IMG/VR virus record: IMGVR_UViG_3300028557_001218
Location: 1-26,820 of that record
Length of the DNA stretch: 26,820 nt
Direction: 5' to 3' (one strand)
From: a virus
The translations under genes and the position numbers were made by a program. Shown one piece after another: positions 8,695 to 16,909 of this stretch (its first letter is position 1; the number at the start of each line of letters is the position of its first letter). The notes beneath the pieces are model-generated. The model worked only from the letters and a program-made list of their open reading frames with translations. It was not told the origin of the DNA and did no database searches.

Positions 8695-9155
8695 TCTGGG
8701 AAGTTAAAAACCACGGGGGAGAACCCACATCAAATGAAAGTAAAAAGTATTCTATTTTTATTGGTAGATACCAACCATATCATTATGGTCATATAGAGTT
8801 AATACAACAAAAATTAAATCAAGGTATTCCGGCTCTTATTATGGTTAGAGATATTAATCCTGACGATAAAAATCCATTTACAACAGAACAAACGGTTGCA
8901 ATGATTGAGAAATATCACAAATCAAAAGGTGATGATGTTAAGGTTATTATTATTCCAGATATTGAATCTGTTAACTACGGTAGAGGAGTTGGGTATGAAA
9001 TAAACGAATTTACTCCTCCAGATAATATTGGTTTTATTTCTGCAACAGGAATTAGAAACTCAATATCAAAAGGTGATGATAAATGGAGGTTTATGGTTGA
9101 CGAATCAATACAAGAAGATATTATTAATTTTTTACAAGATGAAAACAAAAAGTAA
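8691..9155 (+). CDS. HxGH nucleotidyltransferase, possibly APS-forming
   Basis: A 154-residue adenylyl/cytidylyltransferase-like protein. The phosphate-binding motif is FIGRYQPYHYGH (residues 23-34, HxGH at 31-34), and the second nucleotide motif is ISATGIRNSI (116-125). GRYQPYHYGH is closest to NMN adenylyltransferases, but ATP sulfurylases use the same fold with an HxGH and an ISGTxxR motif. The placement, overlapping APS kinase by 4 nt and next to a sulfotransferase, suggests it makes APS from ATP and sulfate or otherwise serves this pathway. It also has VNYGRGVGYEI (residues 94-104), which I cannot assign to a canonical NadM or sulfurylase motif. An NAD-related function remains a real alternative. 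Confidence 0.65.
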   Translation: MIWEVKNHGGEPTSNESKKYSIFIGRYQPYHYGHIELIQQKLNQGIPALIMVRDINPDDKNPFTTEQTVAMIEKYHKSKGDDVKVIIIPDIESVNYGRGVGYEINEFTPPDNIGFISATGIRNSISKGDDKWRFMVDESIQEDIINFLQDENKK

Positions 9156-9579
9156 AATTTATCAAATTAGATTTAATACAGTTTCAAAAACTGAAGATGA
9201 GAGATGGAGATTAATTGAAAACGGGAATGAAACATTTGTTTCGGACATTATTATTGACGGTAATACATATACTACAAAGGATTGGTTACCGGAAATAAAT
9301 GACTATAAATGGCATATTAGTTGTGTTGGTCATTGCAAAATTAAAAATAATATCGCCTATATTAAAACAATTAAAGAAGAATCTGTTTTAGTTAGACATA
9401 TTCTTAAAACAATTACATACAGATTTTTAGGAACTTTAACTACCGTTGGGGTTGCCTATTCATTGGGGACCTCAATAGAGGTTTCGGCTTTACTTGGTGT
9501 TAGTGAGTTGGTATTAAAACCATTCATATATTTTGGTCACGAAAGATTATGGTATAATTTTATTAAGGTGAAAAAATGA
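9139..9579 (+). CDS. DUF2061 membrane protein
   Basis: A 146-residue protein that overlaps the previous gene by 17 nt. I choose the ATG at 9139 because upstream codons in this frame lie inside the nucleotidyltransferase and read as unnatural sequence. Residues 1-80 are polar and unassigned (a [12 protein letters not shown] strand is visible). Residues 83-146 match the DUF2061 pattern: [20 protein letters not shown], a second hydrophobic stretch ([18 protein letters not shown]) and the closing GHERLWYNF. Two membrane segments are likely. DUF2061 has no known biochemical role; I recall it occurring near sulfate-activation genes in bacteria, which would fit this place at the end of the sulfation operon, but that association should be checked. 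Confidence 0.75.
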   Translation: MKTKSKIYQIRFNTVSKTEDERWRLIENGNETFVSDIIIDGNTYTTKDWLPEINDYKWHISCVGHCKIKNNIAYIKTIKEESVLVRHILKTITYRFLGTLTTVGVAYSLGTSIEVSALLGVSELVLKPFIYFGHERLWYNFIKVKK

Positions 9580-9589
9580 CCTGTTCATT

Positions 9590-9609
9590 GTATTTATAGA
9601 AATAAATAC
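9590..9609 (+). promoter_or_regulatory. ATTTATA motif within a perfect hairpin before the stalk gene
   Basis: GTATTTAT and ATAAATAC form a perfect 8-pair inverted repeat around AGAA, ending one base before the ATG at 9611. The left arm includes TATTTATA, the recurrent element found 12-14 nt before other starts in the window. It could be a promoter element, an operator or an RNA hairpin covering the start. Confidence 0.4.
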
Positions 9610-9610
9610 G

Positions 9611-10276
9611 ATGAGTCAAATAATAACAATACAGAGTATAAATTTTGACGGTGAAATAGCAAATGTTTTATTTAAACCGGATAATGATAACATTACCATT
9701 AATTTGGATGATGTGACATTACCGTTTGTTTTTCAACCAGGATTACTAGTTCCCCAAAGAGAAGTTTATGGTACATATACTATTTTAGTATTAGGTGCCG
9801 ATTGTCCAAACATTTTAAATGTTCCAAGACCTACTCCCACACCAACTCCTACACCTACACCTACAAGAACTCCTACACCTACTCCTACAGTCACACCAAC
9901 TAATACCCCAACTAATACTCCCACTAATACACCTACACCTACGACCACACCAACTCCTACTGCAACAACAACCGCAACACCGACTCCTACACCAACTCCT
10001 ACTTGGAATTTGTGTGTGACTCCATTACCTCCAAACTTCACTAATACACCTACACCAACAAATACACCAACACCAACAAATACTCCGACAAACACACCTA
10101 CTCCTACCCCTACTCCTACTTGGAATGTCTGTATAACTCCGGTTCCTTTTGGGATTTCCCCAACACCAACCCCTTCTCTAACGTCAACAATGACCCCAAC
10201 ACCAACAAATACTTTAACACCAACACCAACACCAACTTGGAATATTTGTATAACTCCACTACCAACAACACCATAA
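9611..10276 (+). CDS. Pro/Thr-rich virion stalk protein
   Basis: A 221-residue protein. Residues 1-62 form a beta-rich module ([14 protein letters not shown], then VYGTYTILV) that is clearly related to the N-terminus of the protein encoded at 16910. The rest is low complexity: PT, TPTN and TTT runs interrupted three times by a TWNxCxTPxP motif at residues 131-140, 170-179 and 209-218, exactly 39 residues apart. The extended Pro/Thr runs resemble mucin-like or hydroxyproline-type O-glycosylated stalks. No signal peptide is visible, consistent with a virion component carried by the shared N-terminal module. A GT60-like GlcNAc-transferase gene lies 273 nt downstream. Function is inferred; a linker or fibre stalk is the best guess. 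Confidence 0.65.
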   Translation: MSQIITIQSINFDGEIANVLFKPDNDNITINLDDVTLPFVFQPGLLVPQREVYGTYTILVLGADCPNILNVPRPTPTPTPTPTPTRTPTPTPTVTPTNTPTNTPTNTPTPTTTPTPTATTTATPTPTPTPTWNLCVTPLPPNFTNTPTPTNTPTPTNTPTNTPTPTPTPTWNVCITPVPFGISPTPTPSLTSTMTPTPTNTLTPTPTPTWNICITPLPTTP

Positions 10277-10277
10277 T

Positions 10278-10499
10278 ATGCCACATCAAATATCAATATC
10301 TGGAACAACAGGGACATCACCGTATGATGTATATGTTTGTGATACAACAAATACCTATTGTTATTTAGTGTCCGGTTCAACCTCAATCCCCCCAACATTT
10401 ATTTTTGATGTCCCATCACCATTAAATGATACAAACTCACTTTTATTAAAACTTATTGATTCAAATTTATGTGAGATATTTCATTATTATGAATGTTAA
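10278..10499 (+). CDS. Small Cys-containing putative virion protein
   Basis: A 73-residue protein that starts one base after the preceding stop, so it is probably translationally coupled to the Pro/Thr stalk gene. It has SPYDVYVCD, TYCYLV, PPTFIFDVP, SLLLKLIDSNLCEIF and a terminal YYEC, giving four cysteines and an alternating beta pattern. I recall similar small SGTxPYDVYVCD proteins in phages but cannot name a family. It is likely a small beta-sandwich cap or partner for the stalk protein. No catalytic motif is visible. Confidence 0.6.
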   Translation: MPHQISISGTTGTSPYDVYVCDTTNTYCYLVSGSTSIPPTFIFDVPSPLNDTNSLLLKLIDSNLCEIFHYYEC

Positions 10500-10549
10500 A
10501 TTTACCTTTATTTTCCCATATTAGTTTTTATTTTTAAAATAAAAATTAT

Positions 10550-11797
10550 ATGAGAATATTTGTTCAGATTGCGTCCTATAGAGACCCTCAATTAATACCA
10601 ACAATAAAAGATATGATAGGTAATGCAAAATTACCTGAGAACCTAAGAATAGGTATTGCAAGACAGTTTCACCCAGAAGACAAGTTTGATGATTTAACGG
10701 AATATAAAAACGATAATAGATTTAGGGTTTTAAATATACCACACGAAGAATCAACAGGAGTGTGTTGGGCAAGAAACCAAGTTCAACAACTTTACGAAAA
10801 CGAAGAATATACCCTACAAATTGATTCCCATATGCGTTTTGAAAAAAACTGGGATGAAACTTTAATTAATATGATTAAAGAATTACAAGAAAAGGGTTAT
10901 AAAAAACCATTATTGACTGGGTATGTTTCATCTTTTGACCCGGAAAACGAACCAGAAGGTAGAGTTACAGAACCTTGGCGTATGGCTTTTGATAGATTTA
11001 CCCCTGAAGGAGTTGTATTCTTTTTACCTGAAGTTATACCTGGATGGAAAGAACTAACAGAACCAATTCCATCAAGATTTTATTCTGCCCATTTTTGTTT
11101 TACATTAGGTGAGTTCTCAAAAGAAGTTCAACACGACCCAGAATATTATTTTCACGGAGAAGAAATTTCAGTAGGAGTAAGGGCTTATACTCACGGATAT
11201 GATTTATTTCATCCACATAAAGTTATTATTTGGCATGAATACACTCGTAAGGGTAGAACAAAACAATGGGATGATGATAAGGAATGGTATCTAAAAAATA
11301 ACTCATCCCACTCCAAGAATAGAAAAATTTTGGGTATTGATGGAGAAACTTTTGATGGTGACTTAGGTAAATACGGATTTGGTACTGAAAGGACTTTAAA
11401 AGATTATGAAAAATACGCTGGGGTTATGTTTTCAAAAAGATCGGTACAACAATATACCATAGATAAAAAATACCCACCAAACCCATACGATTATAATAAC
11501 GATGAAGAGTGGGAAAAAAGTTTTTTACAAATATTCAAACATTGCATTGATTTACCTTTAAATAAAGTACCAGAAAATGATTATGAATTTTTTGTGGTTG
11601 CGTTTCACAATAAATCAGATGAAACTTTATTTAGACAAGATGCGGATGTTAACGAAATAACTAGAATAAAAAATGATTCCGATGGTTACGGGAAAATATG
11701 GAGAGAATTCAACACCCAAGAAAAACCAAGTTATTGGGTTGTCTGGCCTTTTTCTAAATCAAAAGGATGGTGTGAAAGAATAACAGGAAATTTATGA
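10550..11797 (+). CDS. GT60-like polypeptide GlcNAc-transferase
   Basis: A 415-residue protein of the GlcNAc (PF11397-type) family. Seen: MRIFVQIASYRDPQL at the N-terminus, IPHEESTGVCWARN, LQIDSHMRF at residues 89-97 with the metal-binding DxH (D92, H94), FHGEEISVGVRAYTHGYDLF (201-220), and the histidine-rich HPHKVIIWHEYTR after it. Characterised GT60 enzymes add alpha-GlcNAc to hydroxyproline of Skp1 in Dictyostelium or to Thr of mucin-like proteins in Trypanosoma cruzi. Residues from about 320 onward are an extra C-terminal domain (ending WVVWPFSKSKGWCERITG) that I do not recognise. The gene lies between two Pro/Thr-rich virion genes, which fit both known acceptor types. The ATGA overlap with the next gene shows co-expression. 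Family call strong, acceptor inferred. Confidence 0.82.
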   Translation: MRIFVQIASYRDPQLIPTIKDMIGNAKLPENLRIGIARQFHPEDKFDDLTEYKNDNRFRVLNIPHEESTGVCWARNQVQQLYENEEYTLQIDSHMRFEKNWDETLINMIKELQEKGYKKPLLTGYVSSFDPENEPEGRVTEPWRMAFDRFTPEGVVFFLPEVIPGWKELTEPIPSRFYSAHFCFTLGEFSKEVQHDPEYYFHGEEISVGVRAYTHGYDLFHPHKVIIWHEYTRKGRTKQWDDDKEWYLKNNSSHSKNRKILGIDGETFDGDLGKYGFGTERTLKDYEKYAGVMFSKRSVQQYTIDKKYPPNPYDYNNDEEWEKSFLQIFKHCIDLPLNKVPENDYEFFVVAFHNKSDETLFRQDADVNEITRIKNDSDGYGKIWREFNTQEKPSYWVVWPFSKSKGWCERITGNL

Positions 11798-13479
11798 TAA
11801 CATTAGTAACAGGATTATGGGATTTAGGTAGGGATAACTTAACCGAAGGTTGGTCCAGATCTTACAAAGACCACTATTTAAAAAAATTAGATGAACTACT
11901 AAAGATTAAATGTAATCTTATCATTTTTGGTGATAAGGAATTAAATAAATTTGTTTCTGAAAGAAGACAGGTAGAGGACACTCAATTTATTTTACGAGAT
12001 TTAGAATGGTTTAAAAATAATGAATTTTATAGTGACATTCAAAAAATTAGAACTAACCCTAATTGGTATAATCAATCTGGTTGGTTAAAAGAATCAACAC
12101 AAGGTAGTTTAGAAATGTACAACCCTATTGTAATGTCCAAAATGTTTTTATTAAATGATGCTAGGATTTTAGATAAATTTAATTCGGAAAAATTATACTG
12201 GATTGATGCAGGAATAACTAATACGGTTAGTGTTGGGTATTTTACTAATGATAATGTATTAGAAAAAATAGATTCCAAATTTAACAACTTTACCTTTATA
12301 TGTTTCCCATATGATGCGGTAAATGAAGTTCACGGATTTTCTTATGATAAAATGAGTGAGTATTGTAAAACTAATTCAGATATGGTTGCAAGAGGAGGTT
12401 TTTTTGGTGGAACAAAAGAAATGATATCCGAAATGAATGTACTATACTACGGATTACTTAAAGATACCTTAAGTAAGGGATATATGGGAACCGAAGAAAG
12501 TATATTCACCATAATGACTTATATATATCCATCATTAATTGATTATGTCAAAATAGAATCAAATGGATTAATCTATAAGTTTTTTGAGGATGTAAAAAAT
12601 AATTCGGTTAAACTTGAGAGTTTTAGAAAACCTTTAAAACCGTTTATCCAAACAGATAGAAAAACATTAGATACGGTTGGTCTATATGTTATAACATTTA
12701 ATTCACCGTCCCAGTTTGAAACTCTCATTGAATCGATGTTAGATTATGACCCTTCTTTTTTAACTAAAACTAAAAAGTACTTACTCAATAACTCAACTGA
12801 TTTATCAACAACAAAAAGATATAATCAACTATGTGAACAATATGGTTTTGAACACATTAAAAAAGATAATATTGGTATTACAGGTGGGAGACAATTTATT
12901 GCTGAACATTTTAATGACCAAGAAGACCTGGGATATTATTACTTTTTTGAGGACGATATGTTTTTTTACAATGGTTCTGAGAATAGTTGTAAAAACGGAT
13001 TTCAAAGAAGAGTCGATGGACTATTTAATAAAACTTTAAATATTTTAAAAAAAGAAAACTTTGATTTTTTAAAATTAAATTATACCGAATTTTTTGGTTC
13101 CCATCAAACACAATGGTCTTGGTATAATGTACCCCAAGAATTTAGAGAAAGTCACTGGACAGAAAAACCTAACCTACCAACTCAGGGGTATGATCCGGAC
13201 GCTCCTTGTCTTGAATTTAAACATATCAAATCTTTAGGTGGTATACCTTATTCCAGTGGAGAAATATATTTATCAAATTGGCCTATCCTAATGTCAAAAG
13301 AAGGTAATTATAAATGTTATATTAAGAAAAAATTTAATTCTCCTTATGAACAAACAATAATGTCCCATAATTACCAAGAAATGGTAAAAGGTAATATAAA
13401 TCCTGGCTTACTGTTGTTAACACCAACAGAACACAACCGTTTTGATTTTTATCCCCCAGAATTAAGAAAAGAATGTTAA
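11794..13479 (+). CDS. Two-domain glycosyltransferase (HtrL/WlaTC-like plus GT-A)
   Basis: A 561-residue fusion. Residues 1 to about 275 resemble the HtrL/YibB (WlaTC) family: VTGLWDLGRDNL at the start, then a conserved R/D-rich segment, YWIDAGITN with D138, and ARGGFFGGTKEMI. Residues from about 288 onward begin a second GT-A domain, VGLYVITFNSPSQFETLIES, with NNSTD and the acidic FFEDDMFFY (E386-D388), a likely metal/nucleotide-sugar site. The C-terminal 150 residues, rich in aromatic residues, are typical of acceptor-side regions. It overlaps the GT60-like gene by 4 nt. Two linkages could be formed by one polypeptide, so this enzyme may extend the first sugar added by the GT60-like protein. 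Donors cannot be inferred. Confidence 0.7.
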   Translation: MITLVTGLWDLGRDNLTEGWSRSYKDHYLKKLDELLKIKCNLIIFGDKELNKFVSERRQVEDTQFILRDLEWFKNNEFYSDIQKIRTNPNWYNQSGWLKESTQGSLEMYNPIVMSKMFLLNDARILDKFNSEKLYWIDAGITNTVSVGYFTNDNVLEKIDSKFNNFTFICFPYDAVNEVHGFSYDKMSEYCKTNSDMVARGGFFGGTKEMISEMNVLYYGLLKDTLSKGYMGTEESIFTIMTYIYPSLIDYVKIESNGLIYKFFEDVKNNSVKLESFRKPLKPFIQTDRKTLDTVGLYVITFNSPSQFETLIESMLDYDPSFLTKTKKYLLNNSTDLSTTKRYNQLCEQYGFEHIKKDNIGITGGRQFIAEHFNDQEDLGYYYFFEDDMFFYNGSENSCKNGFQRRVDGLFNKTLNILKKENFDFLKLNYTEFFGSHQTQWSWYNVPQEFRESHWTEKPNLPTQGYDPDAPCLEFKHIKSLGGIPYSSGEIYLSNWPILMSKEGNYKCYIKKKFNSPYEQTIMSHNYQEMVKGNINPGLLLLTPTEHNRFDFYPPELRKEC

Positions 13480-13484
13480 TTGAT

Positions 13485-13508
13485 ATATTTATAGTAAAAA
13501 CTATAAAT
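13485..13508 (+). promoter_or_regulatory. ATATTTATA motif and 9-bp hairpin at the start of the second Pro/Thr gene
   Basis: ATATTTATA at 13485-13493 lies 13 nt before the ATG at 13507. ATTTATAGT (13487-13495) and ACTATAAAT (13500-13508) form a perfect 9-pair stem around AAAA, and the right arm covers the first two bases of the start codon. No Shine-Dalgarno is visible. Confidence 0.45.
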
Positions 13509-14508
13509 GGAATTTTTTATTAAAAAAAACGCAACACTTCCTTTATTGAAAATGCAAGTAGTTAAGGACGGAAGAAGCGACTTTAACTTAATGATGGACA
13601 CTATTGAGGAATCCGCAATATTTTTTTCAATGGTTGATACCGCAACAGGGATTCCAAGAATAAATACAAGACCCGCAGGATTTGTTAATAAGGTATTATT
13701 AGACCCAAACGCCGAACCAGAATATTATGTTTATTACCAATTTACAGGAAATGACACAAGAAAAGAGGGTAGATACGAGGGCCAATTTTTATTTAGAAAT
13801 GACCAGGGAGTTTTAATTTTACCCATTAGAGATAAGTTATATATTAACGTTCAAGAAAGTTTTATTGCGGATGATTTGGAATATAGTAGTTGTTATGTTA
13901 CTGAATTCCCTTGTTGTGTTACAACACCGGTTTATCCGTTAACCACAACTACAACAACTCAATGTTATATTCCTCCAACACCAAGTCCAACATCAACACC
14001 AAGTCCAACACCATCACCATTATCTGTAATACTTGAGGCGACCATAGTATCGGGTTCTGTTGTTATTGACTATGTTTTAACGTCAAATAAAATTGTTGAC
14101 CAAGACATTGCGATGTCCTTTAATCACATTCTTGGTGTTTATAGTGGGAATCCAATTTCTATAAATTCTGGGGTAATAATTCCTGGTGGAAGTTTAACCG
14201 GGTTAACTCAAGTTATAATTGATGAGGATTTTAATAATTTAAATAGAAACGACCAATTTGGAAGTATATTTGTTGTTCCTGGTAATTTAGAGTGGGAGAT
14301 AATTGAATATTACCCACAGACACCTACCCCAACCCCAACACAGACACCAACACCAACCCCAACACAGACACCAACACCAACCCCAACACAGACACCAACC
14401 CCAACCCCAACCCCAACGACAAGTCCAGATATTTTAAATAACGCAATTATTACTAATAATAATGAATATATTTCTATTGGCAATGAAGAATATTTAAAAT
14501 ACCAATAA
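13507..14508 (+). CDS. Pro/Thr-rich virion protein with BppU-like N-terminus
   Basis: A 333-residue protein. Residues 1-140 form a beta domain with FIKKNATLPLLKMQVVKDG, SAIFFSMVDTATG, YYVYYQFTGNDTRKEGRYEG and ILPIRDKLYINVQESF, like N-terminal baseplate/receptor-binding-protein modules (BppU type). Then a six-Thr run (T146-T151) and a PTPSPTSTPSPTPSP linker, a second beta domain (about 175-268), four 8-residue QTPTPTPT-type repeats (271-306) and a short polar tail. Both linkers look extended and are suitable for O-glycosylation. The gene follows the two glycosyltransferases directly and shares the upstream motif. It probably attaches or spaces receptor-binding parts on the virion; the partner is unknown. 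Confidence 0.65.
   Translation: MEFFIKKNATLPLLKMQVVKDGRSDFNLMMDTIEESAIFFSMVDTATGIPRINTRPAGFVNKVLLDPNAEPEYYVYYQFTGNDTRKEGRYEGQFLFRNDQGVLILPIRDKLYINVQESFIADDLEYSSCYVTEFPCCVTTPVYPLTTTTTTQCYIPPTPSPTSTPSPTPSPLSVILEATIVSGSVVIDYVLTSNKIVDQDIAMSFNHILGVYSGNPISINSGVIIPGGSLTGLTQVIIDEDFNNLNRNDQFGSIFVVPGNLEWEIIEYYPQTPTPTPTQTPTPTPTQTPTPTPTQTPTPTPTPTTSPDILNNAIITNNNEYISIGNEEYLKYQ
14317..14412 (+). repeat. 24-bp tandem repeat encoding QTPTPTPT
   Basis: Units start at 14317, 14341, 14365 and 14389. The second and third are identical (CAGACACCAACACCAACCCC plus AACA) and the outer two differ slightly. In-frame, so unit number can change by slippage without a frameshift. Confidence 0.85.
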
Positions 14509-14525
14509 TAAACTAAAATTAAAAG

Positions 14526-14534
14526 ATATTTATA
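14526..14534 (+). promoter_or_regulatory. ATATTTATA element before the beta-helix gene
   Basis: Exact copy of the recurrent element, 13 nt before the ATG at 14548, in the 39-nt gap after the previous gene. Candidate phage promoter core. Confidence 0.4.
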
Positions 14535-14547
14535 AAATAAAAAGATT

Positions 14548-16881
14548 ATGGCATTAACAGGAAAAACAATCGGTGAATTAACATATTTGGAAACACCAAC
14601 ACCAAATACTTTAATACCCGTAGAATTAAGCGGTTCCACATATCATATTGATTTCTCGGCAATTACCGGAAATGGTGGTGGAGTTATAGAAACAACTTAC
14701 TCAGAACTTGTAAATAACATTACGGGCGAAACATTAACCCCAGACAGATTTTATCTGATGACTGACTTTCAAAGTTGTTATGATCAACCAAACTACGATA
14801 ATTTTAAAAACCCTATTTTTACAGGTAACTATATGACGGGTAATACCGAACCAATTTTATTATTGGCAATATCAACGACAGGGTTTTCACCTACCGTATA
14901 TTCTACATTATACACTAATGATAAAATAACATACGACATAACTTGGAATACCACTGAAATCACGAGTAGTCCTGCAAAAGGTAGAATCACTGAAAGAATT
15001 GATAACTTTAATAATAGAACTGATTATGATAACAGAAATATTTTATTTAAAAGATATATTGGTTATTCATATGAAGAAGACCAACCATACAGTGGTCTTG
15101 TAGGTATAAGTGGTTTAACAGGAACTACAGGAGTATTATATGGTAATACCGGAACAACATTTAATTCAAATTTTGGGTCGGGGTCTATTGTCTCAATAAA
15201 AAATTTAAATCCTTTGTTTTTTGAAATTCTTTCTGTTGAGAGTGATTCTTTGGCCATCATATCAGGGGTTACAATAAGTGAAACAACTGATTCTCCTTAT
15301 TATTTTGGGAGTAATGATGGTATAATGAGTTATTACCAACCAAATGTAAGACAGGATGAAGTTTTTGAATACACAACATTTGGTTATGTTATTGATAATA
15401 GTGATGCACTTAACAACTATATTGGTAACCAAGCTAATTTATTTATCAAACAAGGCACTGGAGATTTTCTTTTGGCGAACAATGTTTTTCTTGACGGCCC
15501 AATCGTAAACAATACCATTGGTAATGGTTCTTATAATAACACATTTAACGATGATTGTGATAATAATCAAATAGGTGATAGGTTTTATAACAACTCAACA
15601 AATGATGATTTTGACGGTAATATAATTGGGGAAAACTTTAATAACAACTATATCACCTCTAATTTTAATAATAATAGAATTGGTAGTGATTTTGATTTTA
15701 ATATTTTACTTGGTGGTTCTTTTTATAGAAATAATATTGGGAACGACTTTAACAATAATGTTTGGACTAATAGTGACTTTCAAAATAATGAAATAGGAAA
15801 TTACTTTAATAATAATGAAATTTATGGTGACTTCTATAATAATGATATTGGTAATGGATATAATAACAATGAAAGTTATTCAACTTATAATCGTAATTTA
15901 ATTGGTAACGGATATAATGGTAATACGGTATATTCACAATTTTACGAAAATAATATTGAACACGTTTTTCAAAATAATACTATTGGAACCAATTTAACTA
16001 TTGGGGTAGATAATTTTAGGACTAATAGAGTTGGAAGCAACTTTGAAGATAATATAATTAAAGTTAATTTTCAATACAACAACATTTTAAATAATTTTAA
16101 TAATAATACCATATATTGGGAGTTTAGAAAAAATTCAATATTAAATGATTTTAATAATAATACCATATATTGGGAGTTTAGAAAAAATTCAATATTAAAT
16201 GATTTCAACCTAAACACAATTGGTGGAGTTGATAATTTAGGTCTTCTTTTTGAGAACAACCAAATAATGAATAACTTTAAAGGAAATGATATTCAAGGGA
16301 ATTTTTGGAGTAACCAAATTAAAACAGATTTTAAGGGTAATTATATATTTGAGGAGTTTGGATATAATAATATAGGATATGGGTGTTCGCCTAATACTTT
16401 TAGTGGTACCACAACATTTAACAATATTGGGGATTATTTTCAGTTTAATAATTGTTATGGTTCATTTCGATACAACACAATAGGTACCGATTTCAACAAT
16501 AATGAGGTACAAGACGGATTTGGTTTTGGTGGGGTATCTTATCAGGGGAATAGAATTGGGAATAATTTTAATGATAATACTATTGGTGAATACTTCTACA
16601 ATAATACGATACCTGATAACTTTACCGAGAATACAGTTGGGGATTATTTCCAATGGAATATTGTTAATACCGCAGTTAATGGTGTTTGTTTAAGTACAGG
16701 TATGTTATATGATATAACAACAGTTAATGTATTCAAAAATAAAAATGGTGATGATAGATTATCATATTACGATGAATTAGATGTTCTAACAATAGAAACA
16801 TTAACTGAAGCACCTTGTTTAGGTGGATTAAATGTGTTAGACATACCAGAAAATGATTTGAATTTCGGATTAATATTATAA
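14548..16881 (+). CDS. Beta-helix virion/tail-fibre protein
   Basis: A 777-residue protein. The N-terminus, LTGKTIGELTYLETPTPNTL then PVELSGSTYHIDF, looks like a virion-attachment leader of phage structural proteins. Residues about 50-300 form mixed beta domains. From about residue 310 to 700 there is a long array of short units such as FNNNxIGxxFxNNxIY, alternating Asn-rich turns with Ile and Phe at fixed spacing, as expected for a parallel beta-helix with an Asn ladder. The C-terminal about 70 residues leave the repeat (TVNVFKNKNGDDRLSYYDEL). Polysaccharide-binding or depolymerase activity is possible for such helices, but no catalytic residues can be identified. It follows the second Pro/Thr gene closely. 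Confidence 0.7.
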   Translation: MALTGKTIGELTYLETPTPNTLIPVELSGSTYHIDFSAITGNGGGVIETTYSELVNNITGETLTPDRFYLMTDFQSCYDQPNYDNFKNPIFTGNYMTGNTEPILLLAISTTGFSPTVYSTLYTNDKITYDITWNTTEITSSPAKGRITERIDNFNNRTDYDNRNILFKRYIGYSYEEDQPYSGLVGISGLTGTTGVLYGNTGTTFNSNFGSGSIVSIKNLNPLFFEILSVESDSLAIISGVTISETTDSPYYFGSNDGIMSYYQPNVRQDEVFEYTTFGYVIDNSDALNNYIGNQANLFIKQGTGDFLLANNVFLDGPIVNNTIGNGSYNNTFNDDCDNNQIGDRFYNNSTNDDFDGNIIGENFNNNYITSNFNNNRIGSDFDFNILLGGSFYRNNIGNDFNNNVWTNSDFQNNEIGNYFNNNEIYGDFYNNDIGNGYNNNESYSTYNRNLIGNGYNGNTVYSQFYENNIEHVFQNNTIGTNLTIGVDNFRTNRVGSNFEDNIIKVNFQYNNILNNFNNNTIYWEFRKNSILNDFNNNTIYWEFRKNSILNDFNLNTIGGVDNLGLLFENNQIMNNFKGNDIQGNFWSNQIKTDFKGNYIFEEFGYNNIGYGCSPNTFSGTTTFNNIGDYFQFNNCYGSFRYNTIGTDFNNNEVQDGFGFGGVSYQGNRIGNNFNDNTIGEYFYNNTIPDNFTENTVGDYFQWNIVNTAVNGVCLSTGMLYDITTVNVFKNKNGDDRLSYYDELDVLTIETLTEAPCLGGLNVLDIPENDLNFGLIL
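15500..16650 (+). repeat. Asn-rich beta-helix repeat region
   Basis: About 35 short units with NN and IG/IY alternations, roughly 9-12 residues each, encoded by AATAAT-rich DNA. Most units differ at the DNA level; one 18-residue unit is freshly duplicated (listed separately). Confidence 0.7.
16094..16205 (+). repeat. 54-bp perfect tandem duplication in the beta-helix gene
   Basis: 16094-16151 is identical to 16148-16205, with offset 54 nt, encoding NNNTIYWEFRKNSILNDF twice. The identity at silent positions indicates a recent duplication of one 18-residue coil. Confidence 0.95.
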
Positions 16882-16909
16882 ATAAATAAAAAATAAAAAA
16901 ACAAAAAAA

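Noticed and set aside
9028-9138. Upstream start for the DUF2061 protein
   Set aside because: It would overlap the nucleotidyltransferase by more than 120 nt and the extra residues do not look like protein sequence under selection.
8691-9155. Firm assignment as NMN adenylyltransferase (NadM)
   Set aside because: Motifs fit, but the sulfate-activation context argues equally for another adenylyltransferase; left as undecided.
9766-10398. Antisense ORF with GVGVGV runs opposite the Pro/Thr gene
   Set aside because: It is the complement of the PT repeats; the plus-strand frame has a recognisable N-terminal domain and coupled downstream gene.
10525-10545. TTTTTATTTT/AAAATAAAAA inverted repeat before the GT60-like gene
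   Set aside because: Pure A/T low complexity with one-base centre; expected by chance here and not positioned like a terminator with a GC stem.
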